Source: Flavobacterium sp.
GTDB lineage: Bacteria; Bacteroidota; Bacteroidia; Flavobacteriales; Flavobacteriaceae
Assembly (NCBI GenBank): GCA_030151565.1
Contig: JASLDM010000016.1
Span: 1-6,730, forward strand
DNA: 6,730 nucleotides
Direction of reading: 5' to 3'
The notes under the pieces were generated by a model, which saw nothing but the letters and a program-made list of their open reading frames with translations, was not told where the DNA came from and did not search any database. The translations under genes were made by a program, and so were the position numbers. This document shows positions 6,699 through 6,730 of the stretch, in pieces. Within the stretch, counting starts at the first letter, position 1. The number at the start of each line of letters is the position of its first letter.

Positions 6699-6730
6699 AA
6701 AACGTCTGAAATATTTTCAGACGTTTTTTT
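6699..6730 (+). terminator. Intrinsic terminator downstream of sodA
   Basis: A perfect 13-bp stem (6699-6711 with 6715-6727) closes a three-base TAT loop. Its core is ACGTCTGAAA/TTTCAGACGT, and it runs directly into a T tract from 6724 to the window edge. It starts 24 bp after the sodA TAG. The A run on the left arm is short (6699-6702), so action on leftward transcripts is possible but weaker. Confidence 0.9.

Overview
This is an AT-rich chromosomal window from a member of the Bacteroidota, most likely the Flavobacteriaceae (a Flavobacterium- or Myroides-like organism). Three things point there. The protein families are typical: an OmpA-family porin with TSP3 repeats, a Mn-type superoxide dismutase with the NNGGGYFNHNLFW signature, and a RecB/AddA-like helicase-nuclease. 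The leaders are A-rich with no Shine-Dalgarno sequence. Matches to the Bacteroidota -7 promoter element TAnnTTTG lie just upstream of three of the four genes. The genus is an inference from style, not a database match.

Layout from left to right: a strong hairpin terminator (13-40); an outer-membrane OmpA-family protein on the minus strand (62-1456); a 110-bp spacer holding its promoter; glycine C-acetyltransferase kbl on the minus strand (1567-2763); a 36-bp gap; a 1051-residue UvrD-family helicase with a C-terminal PD-(D/E)XK nuclease on the minus strand (2800-5955); a 113-bp divergent intergenic region; a Mn-type superoxide dismutase on the plus strand (6069-6674); and a second strong hairpin terminator (6699-6730) at the right edge. 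Coding is dense and no gene-free stretch exceeds about 113 bp. I see no tRNA, rRNA, CRISPR array, insertion sequence, attachment site or broken gene.

The genes do not form an obvious pathway. The three minus-strand genes run in the same direction, but ompA and kbl each have their own candidate promoter. The arrangement therefore looks like adjacent housekeeping units more than one operon. The helicase-nuclease would process double-strand DNA ends for recombination, KBL works in threonine/glycine catabolism, the OmpA protein tethers the outer membrane to peptidoglycan, and the superoxide dismutase detoxifies superoxide in the cytoplasm. I found no evidence of a new biological system. The points most worth checking are the helicase-nuclease with no AddB/RecC-type partner beside it, the near-identical DNA repeats inside the ompA gene, and a kbl promoter element that overlaps the last codons of the helicase gene.
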